From Prosapia bicincta (taxonomy: Eukaryota > Arthropoda > Insecta > Hemiptera > Cercopidae): a stretch of DNA of 64,000 nucleotides. The stretch covers positions 80,006,428-80,070,427 of the forward strand of contig JBAIZL010000003.1 in assembly GCA_036971475.1 (NCBI GenBank), written 5' to 3'. The translations under genes and the position numbers were made by a program. The stretch's first letter is position 1. Every line of letters begins with the position of its first letter. The notes under the pieces are model-generated. The model had not been told where the DNA came from. It did no database searches and saw only the letters and a list, made by a program, of their open reading frames with translations. Below, in pieces: positions 50,130 to 62,654 of the stretch.

Positions 50130-53060
50130 GTAATGTCATCTTGCCTCACCTGTTTCATGGCATCTTACAATAACTCCCCTAGACATCTGTACGTGACCAA
50201 AGCATAACACATTTTGATACTGTCCTTATACAGTTTCTTCTAATATGTAGAGGTTATGTAATGTCATCTTGCCTCACCTGTTTCATGGCATCTTACAATA
50301 ACTCCCCTAGACATCTGTACGTGACCAAAGCATAACACATTTTGATACTGTCCTTATACAGTTTCTTCTAATATGTAGAGGTTATGTAATGTCATCTTGC
50401 CTCACCTGTTTCATGGCATCTTACAATAACTCCCCTAGACATCTGTACGTGACCAAAGCATAACACATTTTGATACTGTCCTTATACAGTTTCTTCTAAT
50501 ATGTAGAGGTAAAGTAATGTCATCTTGCCTCACCTGTTTCATGGCATCTTACAATAACTCCCCTAGACATCTGTACGTGACCAAAGCATAACACATTTTG
50601 ATACTGTCCTTATACAGTTTCTTCTAATATGTAGAGGTTATGAAATGCCATCTTGCCTCACCTGTTTCATAGCATCTTACAATCACTCCCCTAGATATCA
50701 TTGCGTTGCCAAAGCATAACACATTCTGACACTGCCCTTATACAGTTTCTTCTAATATGTAGAGGTTATGAAATGCCATCTTGCCTCACCTGTTTCATAG
50801 CATCTTACAATCACTCCCCTAGATATCATTGCGTTGCCAAAGTATAACACATTCTGACACTGCCCTTATACAGTTTCTTCGAATATGTAGAGGTTATGTA
50901 ATGCCATCTTGCCTCACCTGTTTCATAGCAACTTACAATCACTCCCCTAGACATCTGTACGTGACCAAAGCATAACACATTTTGATACTGTCCTTATACA
51001 GTTTCTTCTAATATGTAGAGGTTATGAAATGCCATCTTGATTCACCTGTTTCATAGCATCTTACAATCACTCCCCTAGACATCTGTACGTGACCAAAGCA
51101 TAACACATTTTGATACTGTCCTTATATAGTCTAATCTTATATATAGAGGTAAAGAAATGCCATCTTGACTCACCTGTTTCATGGCATCTTACAATAACTC
51201 CTCTAGATATCATTGCGTTGCCAAAGCATAACACATTCTGACACTGCCCTTATACAGTTTCTTCTAATATGTAGAGGTTATGAAATGCCATCTTGCCTCA
51301 CCTGTTTCATAGCATCTTACAATCACTCCCCTAGACATCTGTACGTGACCAAAGCATAACACATTTTGATACTGTCCTTATATAGTCTAATCTTATATAT
51401 AGAGGTAAAGAAATGCCATCTTGCCTCACCTGTTTCATAGCAACTTACAATCACTCCCCTAGACATCTGTACGTGACCAAAGCATAACACATTTTGATAC
51501 TGTCCTTATACAGTTTCTTCTAATATGTAGAGGTTATGAAATGCCATCTTGATTCACCTGTTTCATAGCATCTTACAATCACTCCCCTAGACATCTGTAC
51601 GTGACCAAAGCATAACACATTTTGATACTGTCCTTATATAGTCTAATCTTATATATAGAGGTAAAGAAATGCCGTCTTGACTCACCTGTTTCATGGCATC
51701 TTACAATAACTCCTCTAGATATCATTGCGTTGCCAAAGCATAACACATTCTGACACTGCCCTTATACAGTTTCTTCTAATATGTAGAGGTTATGAAATGC
51801 CATCTTGCCTCACCTGTTTCATAGCATCGTACAATCACTCCCCTAGACATCTGTACGTGACCAAAGCATAACACATTTTGATACTGTCCTTATACAGTTT
51901 CTTCTAATATGTAGAGGTTATGTAATGTCATCTTGCCTCACCTGTTTCATGGCATCTTACAATAACTCCCCTAGACATCTGTACGTGACCAAAGCATAAC
52001 ACATTTTGATACTGTCCTTATACAGTTTCTTCTAATATGTAGAGGTTATGTAATGTCATCTTGCCTCACCTGTTTCATGGCATCTTACAATAACTCCCCT
52101 AGACATCTGTACGTGACCAAAGCATAACACATTTTGATACTGTCCTTATACAGTTTCTTCTAATATGTAGAGGTTATGTAATGTCATCTTGCCTCACCTG
52201 TTTCATGGCATCTTACAATAACTCCCCTAGACATCTGTACGTGACCAAAGCATAACACATTTTGATACTGTCCTTATACAGTTTCTTCTAATATGTAGAG
52301 GTAAAGTAATGTCATCTTGCCTCACCTGTTTCATGGCATCTTACAATAACTCCCCTAGACATCTGTACGTGACCAAAGCATAACACATTTTGATACTGTC
52401 CTTATACAGTTTCTTCTAATATGTAGAGGTTATGAAATGCCATCTTGCCTCACCTGTTTCATAGCATCTTACAATCACTCCCCTAGATATCATTGCGTTG
52501 CCAAAGCATAACACATTCTGACACTGCCCTTATACAGTTTCTTCTAATATGTAGAGGTTATGAAATGCCATCTTGCCTCACCTGTTTCATAGCATCTTAC
52601 AATCACTCCCCTAGATATCATTGCGTTGCCAAAGTATAACACATTCTGACACTGCCCTTATACAGTTTCTTCGAATATGTAGAGGTTATGTAATGCCATC
52701 TTGCCTCACCTGTTTCATAGCAACTTACAATCACTCCCCTAGACATCTGTACGTGACCAAAGCATAACACATTTTGATACTGTCCTTATACAGTTTCTTC
52801 TAATATGTAGAGGTTATGAAATGCCATCTTGATTCACCTGTTTCATAGCATCTTACAATCACTCCCCTAGACATCTGTACGTGACCAAAGCATAACACAT
52901 TTTGATACTGTCCTTATATAGTCTAATCTTATATATAGAGGTAAAGAAATGCCATCTTGACTCACCTGTTTCATGGCATCTTACAATAACTCCTCTAGAT
53001 ATCATTGCGTTGCCAAAGCATAACACATTCTGACACTGCCCTTATACAGTTTCTTCTAAT
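50130..53060 (+). repeat. 14-unit higher-order duplication within the 128-bp array
   Basis: The marker GAGGTAAAGTAATGTCATC in an ACGTGACC-type context recurs at 50,506 and 52,298, an offset of 1,792 bp, which is exactly 14 units. The succession of subtypes after each marker is the same: ACGTGACC, two ATATCATTGCG units, a TTCGAATATG unit, then a TATAGTCTAATC unit. Confidence 0.85.
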
Positions 53061-56000
53061 ATGTAGAGGTTATGTAATGCCATCTTGCCTCACCTGTTTC
53101 ATAGCAACTTACAATCACTCCCCTAGACATCTGTACGTGACCAAAGCATAACACATTTTGATACTGTCCTTATACAGTTTCTTCTAATATGTAGAGGTTA
53201 TATAATGTCATCTTGCCTCACCTGTTTCATAGCAACTTACAATCACTCCCCTAGACATCTATGCGTGGCCAAAGCATAACACATTTTGATACTGTCCTTA
53301 TACAGTTTCCTCTAATATCTAGAGGTAAATTAATGCCATCTAGAAACGCCTGTTTCATGGAATCTTACAATAACTCCCCTAGACATCTATGCGTGGCCAA
53401 AGCATAACACATTCTGATACTGCCCTTATATAGTCTAATCTTATATATAGAGGTAAAGAAATGCCATCTTGACTCACCTGTTTCATGGCATCTTACAATA
53501 ATTCTTCTAGATATCATTGAGTTGCCAAAGCATAACACATTCTGACACTGCCCTTATACAGTTTCTTCGAATATGTAGAGGTTATGTAATGCCATCTTGC
53601 CTCACCTGTTTCATAGCAACTTACAATCACTCCCCTAGACATCTGTACGTGACCAAAGCATAACACATTTTGATACTGTCCTTATACAGTTTCTTCTAAT
53701 ATGTAGAGGTTATGTAATGTCATCTTGACTCACCTGTTTCATAGCAACTTACAATCACTCCCCTAGACATCTGTACGTGACCAAAGCATAACACATTTTG
53801 ATACTGCCCTTATACAGTTTCTTCGAATATGTAGAGGTTATGTAATGCCATCTTGCCTCACCTGTTTCATAGCAACTTACAATCACTCCCCTAGACATCT
53901 GTACGTTACCAAAGCATAACACATTTTGATACTGTCCTTATACAGTTTCTTCTAATATGTAGAGGTTATGTAATGTCATCTTGACTCACCTGTTTCATAG
54001 CAACTTACAATCACTCCCCTAGACATCTGTACGTGACCAAAGCATAACACATTTTGATACTGTCCTTATACAGTTTCTTCTAATATGTAGAGGTTATGTA
54101 ATGTCATCTTGCCTCACCTGTTTCGTAGCAACTTACAATAACTCCCCTAGACATCTGTGCTTGGTCAAAGCATAACACATTCTAATAATGCCTTTATACA
54201 GTTTCTTCTAATATGCATAGGTTATGTAATGCCATCTTGCCTCACCTGTTTCATTGCATCTTACAATAACTCCCCTAGACATCTGTGCTTGGTCAAAGCA
54301 TAACACATTCTAATAATGCCTTTATACAGTTTCTTCTAATACGCATAGGTTATGTAATGCCATCTTGCCTCACCTGTTTCATAGCATCTTACAATCACTC
54401 CCCTAGACATCTGTACGTGACCAAAGCATAACACATTTTTATACTGTCCTTATACAGTTTCTTCGAATATGTAGAGGTTATGTAATGTCATCTTGCCTCA
54501 CCTGTTTCATAGCATCTTACAATCACTCCCCTAGACATCTGTGCTTGGTCAAAGCATAACACATTCTAATAATGCCTTTATACAGTTTCTTCTAATACGC
54601 ATAGGTTATGTAATGCCATCTTGCCTCACCTGTTTCATAGCATCTTACAATCACTCCCCTAGACATCTGTACGTGACCAAAGCATAACACATTTTGATAC
54701 TGTCCTTATACAGTTTCTTCGAATATGTAGAGGTTATGTAATGTCATCTTGCCTCACCTGTTTCGTAGCAACTTACAATAACTCCCCTAGACATCTGTGC
54801 TTGGTCAAAGCATAACACATTCTAATAATGCCTTTATACAGTTTCTTCTAATATGCATAGGTTATGTAATCCCATCTTGCCTCACCTGTTTCATTGCATC
54901 TTACAATAACTCCCCTAGACATCTGTGCTTGGTCAAAGCATAACACATTCTAATAATGCCTTTATACAGTTTCTTCTAATATGCATAGGTTATGTAATGC
55001 CATCTTGCCTCACCTGTTTCATAGCATCTTACAATAACTCCTCTAGACATCTGTGCGTGGCCAAAGCATAACACATTCTGATACTGCCCTTATACAGTTT
55101 CTTCTAATATGTAGAGGTTATGTAATGTCATCTTGCCTCACCTGTTTCGTTGCAACTTACAATAACTCCCCTAGACATCTGTACGTGACCAAAGCATAAC
55201 ACATTTTGATACTGCCCTTATACAGTTTCTTCTAATATGTAGAGGTTATGTAATGTCATCTTGCCTCACCTGTTTCGTTGCAACTTACAATAACTCCCCT
55301 AGACATCTGTACGTGACCAAAGCATAACACATTCTGATACTGCCCTTATACAGTTTCTTCTAATATGTAGAGGTTATGTAATGCCATCTTGCCTCACCTT
55401 TTTCATAGCATCTTACAATAACTCCTCTAGACATCTGTGCGTGGCCAAAGCATAACACATTCTGATACTGCCCTTATACAGTTTCTTCTAATATGTAGAG
55501 GTTATGTAATGTCATCTTGCCTCACCTGTTTCGTAGCAACTTACAATAACTCCCCTAGACATCTGTGCTTGGTCAAAGCATAACACATTCTAATAATGCC
55601 TTTATACAGTTTCTTCTAATATGCATAGGTTATGTAATGCCATCTTGCCTCACCTGTTTCATTGCATCTTACAATAACTCCCCTAGACATCTGTGCTTGG
55701 TCAAAGCATAACACATTCTAATAATGCCTTTATACAGTTTCTTCTAATACGCATAGGTTATGTAATGCCATCTTGCCTCACCTGTTTCATAGCATCTTAC
55801 AATCACTCCCCTAGACATCTGTACGTGACCAAAGCATAACACATTTTGATACTGTCCTTATACAGTTTCTTCGAATATGTAGAGGTTATGTAATGTCATC
55901 TTGCCTCACCTGTTTCATAGCATCTTACAATCACTCCCCTAGACATCTGTGCTTGGTCAAAGCATAACACATTCTAATAATGCCTTTATACAGTTTCTTC

Positions 56001-57659
56001 TAATACGCATAGGTTATGTAATGCCATCTTGCCTCACCTGTTTCGTTGCAACTTACAATAACTCCCCTAGACATCTGTGCTTGGTCAAAGCATAACACAT
56101 TCTAATAATGCCTTTATACAGTTTCTTCTAATATGTAGAGGTTATGTAATGCCATCTTGCCTCACCTGTTTCATATCATCTTACAATAACTCCCCTTGAC
56201 ATCTGTGCTTGGTCAAAGCATAACACATTCTAATAATGCCTTTATACAGTTTCTTCTAATATGCATAGGTTATGTAATGCCATCTTGCCTCACCTGTTTC
56301 ATTGCATCTTACAATAACTCCCCTTGACATCTGTGCTTGGTCAAAGCATAACACATTCTAATAATGCCTTTATACAGTTTCTTCTAATATGTAGAGGTTA
56401 TGTAATGCCATCTTGCCTCACCTGTTTCATATCATCTTACAATAACTCCCCTTGACATCTGTGCTTGGTCAAAGCATAACACATTCTAATAATGCCTTTA
56501 TACAGTTTCTTCTAATATGCATAGGTTATGTAATGCCATCTTGCCTCACCTGTTTCATTGCATCTTACAATAACTCCCCTAGACATCTGTGCTTGGTCAA
56601 AGCATAACACATTCTAATAATGCCTTTATACAGTTTCTTCTAATATGTAGAGGTTATGTAATGCCATCTTGCCTCACCTGTTTCATATCATCTTACAATA
56701 ACTCCCCTTGACATCTGTGCTTGGTCAAAGCATAACACATTCTAATAATGCCTTTATACAGTTTCTTCTAATATGCATAGGTTATGTAATGCCATCTTGC
56801 CTCACCTGTTTCATATCATCTTACAATAACTCCCCTTGACATCTGTGCTTGGTCAAAGCATAACACATTCTAATAATGCCTTTATACAGTTTCTTCTAAT
56901 ATGCATAGGTTATGTAATGCCATCTTGCCTCACCTGTTTCATTGCATCTTACAATAACTCCCCTTGACATCTGTGCTTGGTCAAAGCATAACACATTCTA
57001 ATAATGCCTTTATACAGTTTCTTCTAATATGTAGAGGTTATGTAATGCCATCTTGCCTCACCTGTTTCATTGCATCTTATAATAATTAACCTAGATATCT
57101 GTGCGTGGCCAAAGCATAACACATTCTGACACTGCCTTTATACAGTTTCTTCTAATATGTAGAGGTTATGTAATGTCATCTTGCCTCACCTGTTTCGTAG
57201 CAACTTACAATCACTCCCCTAGACATCTGTGCTTGGTCAAAGCATAACACATTCTAATAATGCCTTTATACAGTTTCTTCTAATATGCATAGGTTATGTA
57301 ATGCCATCTTGCCTCACCTGTTTCATTGCATCTTATAATAATTAACCTAGACATCTGTGTTTGGCCAAAGCATAATGCATTCTGATACTGCCCTTATACA
57401 GTTTCTTCTAATATGTAGAGGTTATGTAATGTCATCTTGCCTCTCCTGTTTCGTAGCAACTTACAATCACTCCCCTAGACATCTGTACGTGACCAAAGCA
57501 TAACACATTCTGATACTGCCCTTATACAGTTTCTTCTAATATGTAGAGGTTATGTAATGTCATCTTGACTCACCTGTTTCATTGCATCTTACAATAACTC
57601 CCCTAGACATCTGTACGTGACCAAAGCATAACACATTCTGATACTGCCCTTATACAGTT

Positions 57660-60240
57660 TCTTCTAATATGTAGAGGTTATGTAATGTCATCTTGCCTCA
57701 CCTGTTTCGTAGCAACTTACAATCACTCCCCTAGACATCTGTACGTGACCAAAGCATAACACATTCTGATACTGCCCTTATACAGTTTCTTCTAATATGT
57801 AGAGGTTATGTAATGCCATCTTGACTCACCTGTTTCATTGCATCTTACAATAACTCCCCTAGACATCTGTACGTTTCCAAAGCATAACACATTCTGATAC
57901 TGCCCTTATACAGTTTCTTCTAATAAGTAGAGGTTATGTAATGCCATCTTGCCTCACCTGTTTCATTGCATCTTACAATAACTCCCCTAGACATCTGTGC
58001 TTGGTCAAAGCATAACACATTCTAATAATGCCTTTATACAGTTTCTTCTAATATGCATAGGTTATGAAATGCCATCTTGCCTAACCTGTTTCATTGCATC
58101 TTATAATAAATAACCTAGACATCTGTGCGTGGCCAAAGCATAACACATTCTGATACTGAACTTAGACAGTTGCTTCTAATATGTAGAGGTTATGTAATGC
58201 CATCTTGCCTCACCTGTTTCATTGCATCTTACAATAACTCCCCTAGACATCTGTGCGTGGCCAAAGAATAACACATTCTGATACTGCCCTTATACAGTTT
58301 CTTCTAATATATAGAGCTTATGTAATGTCATCTTGCATTGCCTGTTTCTCAGCATTTTACATTAACTCCCCTAGACTTCAGTGCGTGGCCAAACATAACA
58401 CATTCTGATACTGTTCTTATACATTTTCTTCTAATATGTAGAGGTTATGTAATGCCATCTTGCCTCACCTGTTGCATAGCATCTTATAATAATTAACCTA
58501 GACATCTGTGCGTGGCCAAAGCATAATACATCTGATACTGCTCTTATACCGTTTTATCTAATAAATAGAGGTACAGTAATGCCATCTAGAATCACCTGTT
58601 TCATGGCATCTTACAATAACTCCCCTAAACATCTGTGCGTATCCACAGCGTAACACATTCTGATACTGCGTTTATACAGTTTCTTCTAATATGAAGAGGT
58701 TATGTAATGCCATCTTGCCTCACCTGTTTCATATCATCTTACAATAACTCCCCTAGACATCTGTGCCTGGCCAAAGCATAACACATTCTGATACTGCCCT
58801 TATACAGTTTTTTCTAATATGAAGAGGTTATGTAATGCCATCTTGCCTCACCTGTTTCATATCATCTTACAATAACTCCCCTAGACATCTGTGCGTGGTC
58901 ATACCATAACACATTCTGATACTGCCCTTATACAGTTTTTTCTAATATGTAGAGGTTATGTAATGCCATCTTGCCTCACCTGTTTCGTAGCAACTTACAA
59001 TCACTCCCCTAGACATCTGTACGTGACCAAAGCATAACACATTCTGATACTGCCCTTATACAGTTTCTTCTAATATGTAGAGGTTATGTAATGCCATCTT
59101 GACTCACCTGTTTCATTGCATCTTACAATAACTCCCCTAGACATCTGTACGTTTCCAAAGCATAACACATTCTGATACTGCCCTTATACAGTTTCTTCTA
59201 ATAAGTAGAGGTTATGTAATGCCATCTTGCCTCACCTGTTTCATTGCATCTTACAATAACTCCCCTAGACATCTGTGCTTGGTCAAAGCATAACACATTC
59301 TAATAATGCCTTTATACAGTTTCTTCTAATATGCATAGGTTATGAAATGCCATCTTGCCTAACCTGTTTCATTGCATCTTATAATAAATAACCTAGACAT
59401 CTGTGCGTGGCCAAAGCATAACACATTCTGATACTGAACTTAGACAGTTGCTTCTAATATGTAGAGGTTATGTAATGCCATCTTGCCTCACCTGTTTCAT
59501 TGCATCTTACAATAACTCCCCTAGACATCTGTGCGTGGCCAAAGAATAACACATTCTGATACTGCCCTTATACAGTTTCTTCTAATATATAGAGCTTATG
59601 TAATGTCATCTTGCATTGCCTGTTTCTCAGCATTTTACATTAACTCCCCTAGACTTCAGTGCGTGGCCAAACATAACACATTCTGATACTGTTCTTATAC
59701 ATTTTCTTCTAATATGTAGAGGTTATGTAATGCCATCTTGCCTCACCTGTTGCATAGCATCTTATAATAATTAACCTAGACATCTGTGCGTGGCCAAAGC
59801 ATAATACATCTGATACTGCTCTTATACCGTTTTATCTAATAAATAGAGGTACAGTAATGCCATCTAGAATCACCTGTTTCATGGCATCTTACAATAACTC
59901 CCCTAAACATCTGTGCGTATCCACAGCGTAACACATTCTGATACTGCGTTTATACAGTTTCTTCTAATATGAAGAGGTTATGTAATGCCATCTTGCCTCA
60001 CCTGTTTCATATCATCTTACAATAACTCCCCTAGACATCTGTGCCTGGCCAAAGCATAACACATTCTGATACTGCCCTTATACAGTTTTTTCTAATATGA
60101 AGAGGTTATGTAATGCCATCTTGCCTCACCTGTTTCATATCATCTTACAATAACTCCCCTAGACATCTGTGCGTGGTCATACCATAACACATTCTGATAC
60201 TGCCCTTATACAGTTTTTTCTAATATGTAGAGGTTATGTA
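57660..60240 (+). repeat. 10-unit higher-order duplication within the 128-bp array
   Basis: Rare markers recur at an offset of 1,278 bp: TTCTTCTAATAAGTAGAGG (57,915 and 59,193), ATACTGAACTTAGACAGTTG, TAATATATAGAGCTTATG, CTTATACCGTTTTATCTAAT and CGTATCCACAGCGTAAC. The two blocks, about 57,660-58,960 and 58,950-60,240, are almost identical. Confidence 0.9.
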
Positions 60241-60631
60241 ATGCCATCTTGCCTCACCTGTTTCATATCATCTTACAATAACTCCCCTAGACATCTGTGC
60301 TTGGCCAAACCATAACACATTCTGATACTGCCCTTATACAGTTTTTTCTAATATGTAGAGGTTATGTAATGCCATCTTGCCTCACCTGTTTCATGGCATC
60401 TTCCAATAACTCCCCTAGACATCTGTGCGTGGTCAAAGCATAACACATTCTGATACTGCCCTTATACATTTTCTTCTAATATGTAGAGGTTATGAAATGC
60501 CATCTTGATTCATCTGTTTCATGGCATCTTACAATAACTCCCCTAGACATCGGTGCGTGGCCAAAGCATAACACATTCTAATACTGCCCTTATACAGTTT
60601 CTTCTAATTTGTAGAGGTTATGTAATGCCAT

Positions 60632-61750
60632 CTGCGTACTACGACTCTCGCCGTGTCTTCAAAATCTGCTATATGACTCTAACCTACTAACTTCTAACTG
60701 ACTCTACGCCCAACGTTACGAAAAAGATGTATAACTGGCGCACTATACGTTCCGCTCTGGCTCGCCCGTTACTAGCCAGTCTGCGTACTACGACTCTCGC
60801 CGTGTCTTCAAACTCTGCTATATGACAGTAACCGACTAACTACTAACTGACTACGCCTAACGCTACCAAAAGGTGTGCAACTGGCGTACTATACGTTCCG
60901 CTCTGGCTCGCCCGTTACTAGCCAGTCTACGTACTACGACTCTCGCTTCGTCTTCAAACTCTGCTATGTGACTGTAACTGACTGGTAACTGACTCTTCCC
61001 AAAACCGTTTCCAAAACGTGTATAGTTCGCGCACTATACGTTCCGCTCTGGGTCGACCGCTACTAGCTAGTCAAAGTACTACGACTCTCGCCGCGTCTTC
61101 AAACTCTGCTATATGACTCTAACCGACTAACTGCTAACTGACTCTACGCCCAACGTTTGCAAAACGTGTGTAACTCGCGCTCTATACGTTCCGCTCTGGC
61201 TCGGCCGCTACTAGCCAGTCTGCGTACTGCGACTCTCGCCGCGTCTTCAAACTCTGCTATATGACTCTAACCGACTAACTGCTAACTGACTCTACGCCAA
61301 ACGTTTCCAAAACGTGTATAACTCGCGCACTATACATTCTGCTGCTCTGGCACGCCCATTACTAGCCAGTCTGCGTACTACGACTCTCGCCGTGTCTTCA
61401 AACTCTGCTATATGACCCTAACCGACTAGCTGCTAACTGACTCTACGCCCAACGTTACGAAAAAGATGTATAACTGGCGCAATATACGTTCCGCTCTGGC
61501 ACGCCCGTTACTAGCCAGTCTGCGTACTACCACTCTCGCCGCGTCTTCAAACTCTGCTATATGACAGTAACCGACTAGCTGCTAACTGACTCTACGCCCA
61601 ACGTTACGAAAAAGATGTATAACTGGCGCAATATACGTTCCGCTCTGGCCCGCCCGTTACTAGCCAGTCTGCGTACTACCACTCTCGCCGCGTCTTCAAA
61701 CTCCGCCATATGACCCTAACCGACTAGCTGCTAACTGACTCTTCCCAAAA
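60632..61750. repeat. 149-bp satellite, about 7.5 units
   Basis: Units start CTGCGTACTACGACTCTCGC and contain GTCTTCAAACTCTGCTATAT, AACTGACTCTACGCCCAACG, ATACGTTCCGCTCTGGC and GTTACTAGCCAGT. Starts lie at 60,632, 60,781, 60,927, 61,072, 61,220, 61,371, 61,520 and 61,669, with spacing 145-151 bp. It is GC-richer than the surroundings and unrelated to the 128-bp unit. The left junction cuts a 128-bp unit after GCCAT. The last unit is half length and ends near GACTCTTCCC. Confidence 0.95.
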
Positions 61751-62270
61751 ACATCTCGTATGAAGTAAGTATAGTTTATGTCAGTGTAGGTAAGCTACCA
61801 TTTTAAAAAGGTTTTGGTAATCTGTCTGCAGACGTTATGGTTCGATTGTTGCGGGCAGCTGGAAGGCTACTTCTCGTATGAAGTTACAAAAGGATACATC
61901 AAATAATAGTAAAAATATTTGTGCTGTCTATTAATATTTCCAAATAGCGTAAAGCGAATGGGGAGATTCATAACAGTAGCTGCACTCCTTCCTCGGAGTA
62001 CAAACGCCTCTTGAGTGAATCTAAAGCTATTACATTCTATATCCATTTCCCGTTGTTATATAGGTAGCAAATAAACGGAAGTATTCACAGGGTAAATGTC
62101 TCTTTAAACGTAGATATCCCGACAAGCAGGAGGCGCAGCCCATTAACCTTCCCAACGGAGCCTATCTTCTCTCACAACCAGTGGATTTTTAATAAATGTT
62201 TCTTAGTCTGTCCTTGGCATTTCCCTCTAATTCAGCGTAATGTTTTTTTTCGTAATTAGATTAAGTTATA

Positions 62271-62330
<60 letters not shown>

Positions 62331-62654
62331 TTGATATTTTACGTTATCCATTGTTTTTCCGTTGCACTGACTTTATGAAGGTAATATATTACTATTGTAA
62401 TTTTATCCGCCATTCAGTGCAATGATTTTACCTTGTGTGATGAGGCGCCTTTCGGTCACTTGATATAAGTATATACAAGACCCATGAAATGCACAGAGAA
62501 AGTATAATTTCAGAGGCTATGCCTAGACTGAAAATTAGTATAACTTCTTAAGAGGTATATTAGTATAAATTCTTAATAACATTCCATGATCATTATCAAT
62601 TATTAGTTGCATTTGCATTTTATAATTTAACATATAAAGTGATAATTTTAAACG
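61751..62654. other. Single-copy spacer between opposed satellite arrays
   Basis: About 0.9 kb without tandem structure apart from an (AT)n run (62,277-62,328) and a short repeat of CTCGTATGAAGT (61,755 and 61,873). No coding feature recognised. Confidence 0.6.
62277..62328. repeat. (AT)n microsatellite
   Basis: About 52 bp of AT repeat in the spacer. Confidence 0.95.

Larger units (their letters stand above)
45125..60631 (+). repeat. 128-bp satellite array, about 121 units
   Basis: Units begin TTCTTCTAATATGTAGAGGT and include CCATCTTGCCTCACCTGTTT, CTTACAATAACTCCCCTAGA, CATCTGTGCGTGGCC and AACACATTCTGATACTGCCC, repeating every 128 bp (45,125, 45,253 and so on). Subtypes are clear: ACGTGACC with TTTTGATACTGTCC, CTTGGTC with TCTAATAATGCCTTTATACAG, ATATCATTGCGTTGCC, and TATAGTCTAATCTTATATATAG. 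Variant blocks recur at 14-unit and 10-unit spacing. Left-end units (45.1-49.5 kb) are the most varied and 50-57 kb is more uniform. 128 is not a multiple of three, and the short frames seen are artefacts. It ends mid-unit at 60,631. Confidence 0.97.

Noticed and set aside
45125..61750. Hammerhead ribozyme encoded by the satellites
   Set aside because: I looked for CTGANGA followed by GAAA in both strands of the 114-, 128-, 135-, 148- and 149-bp units and found no acceptable arrangement.
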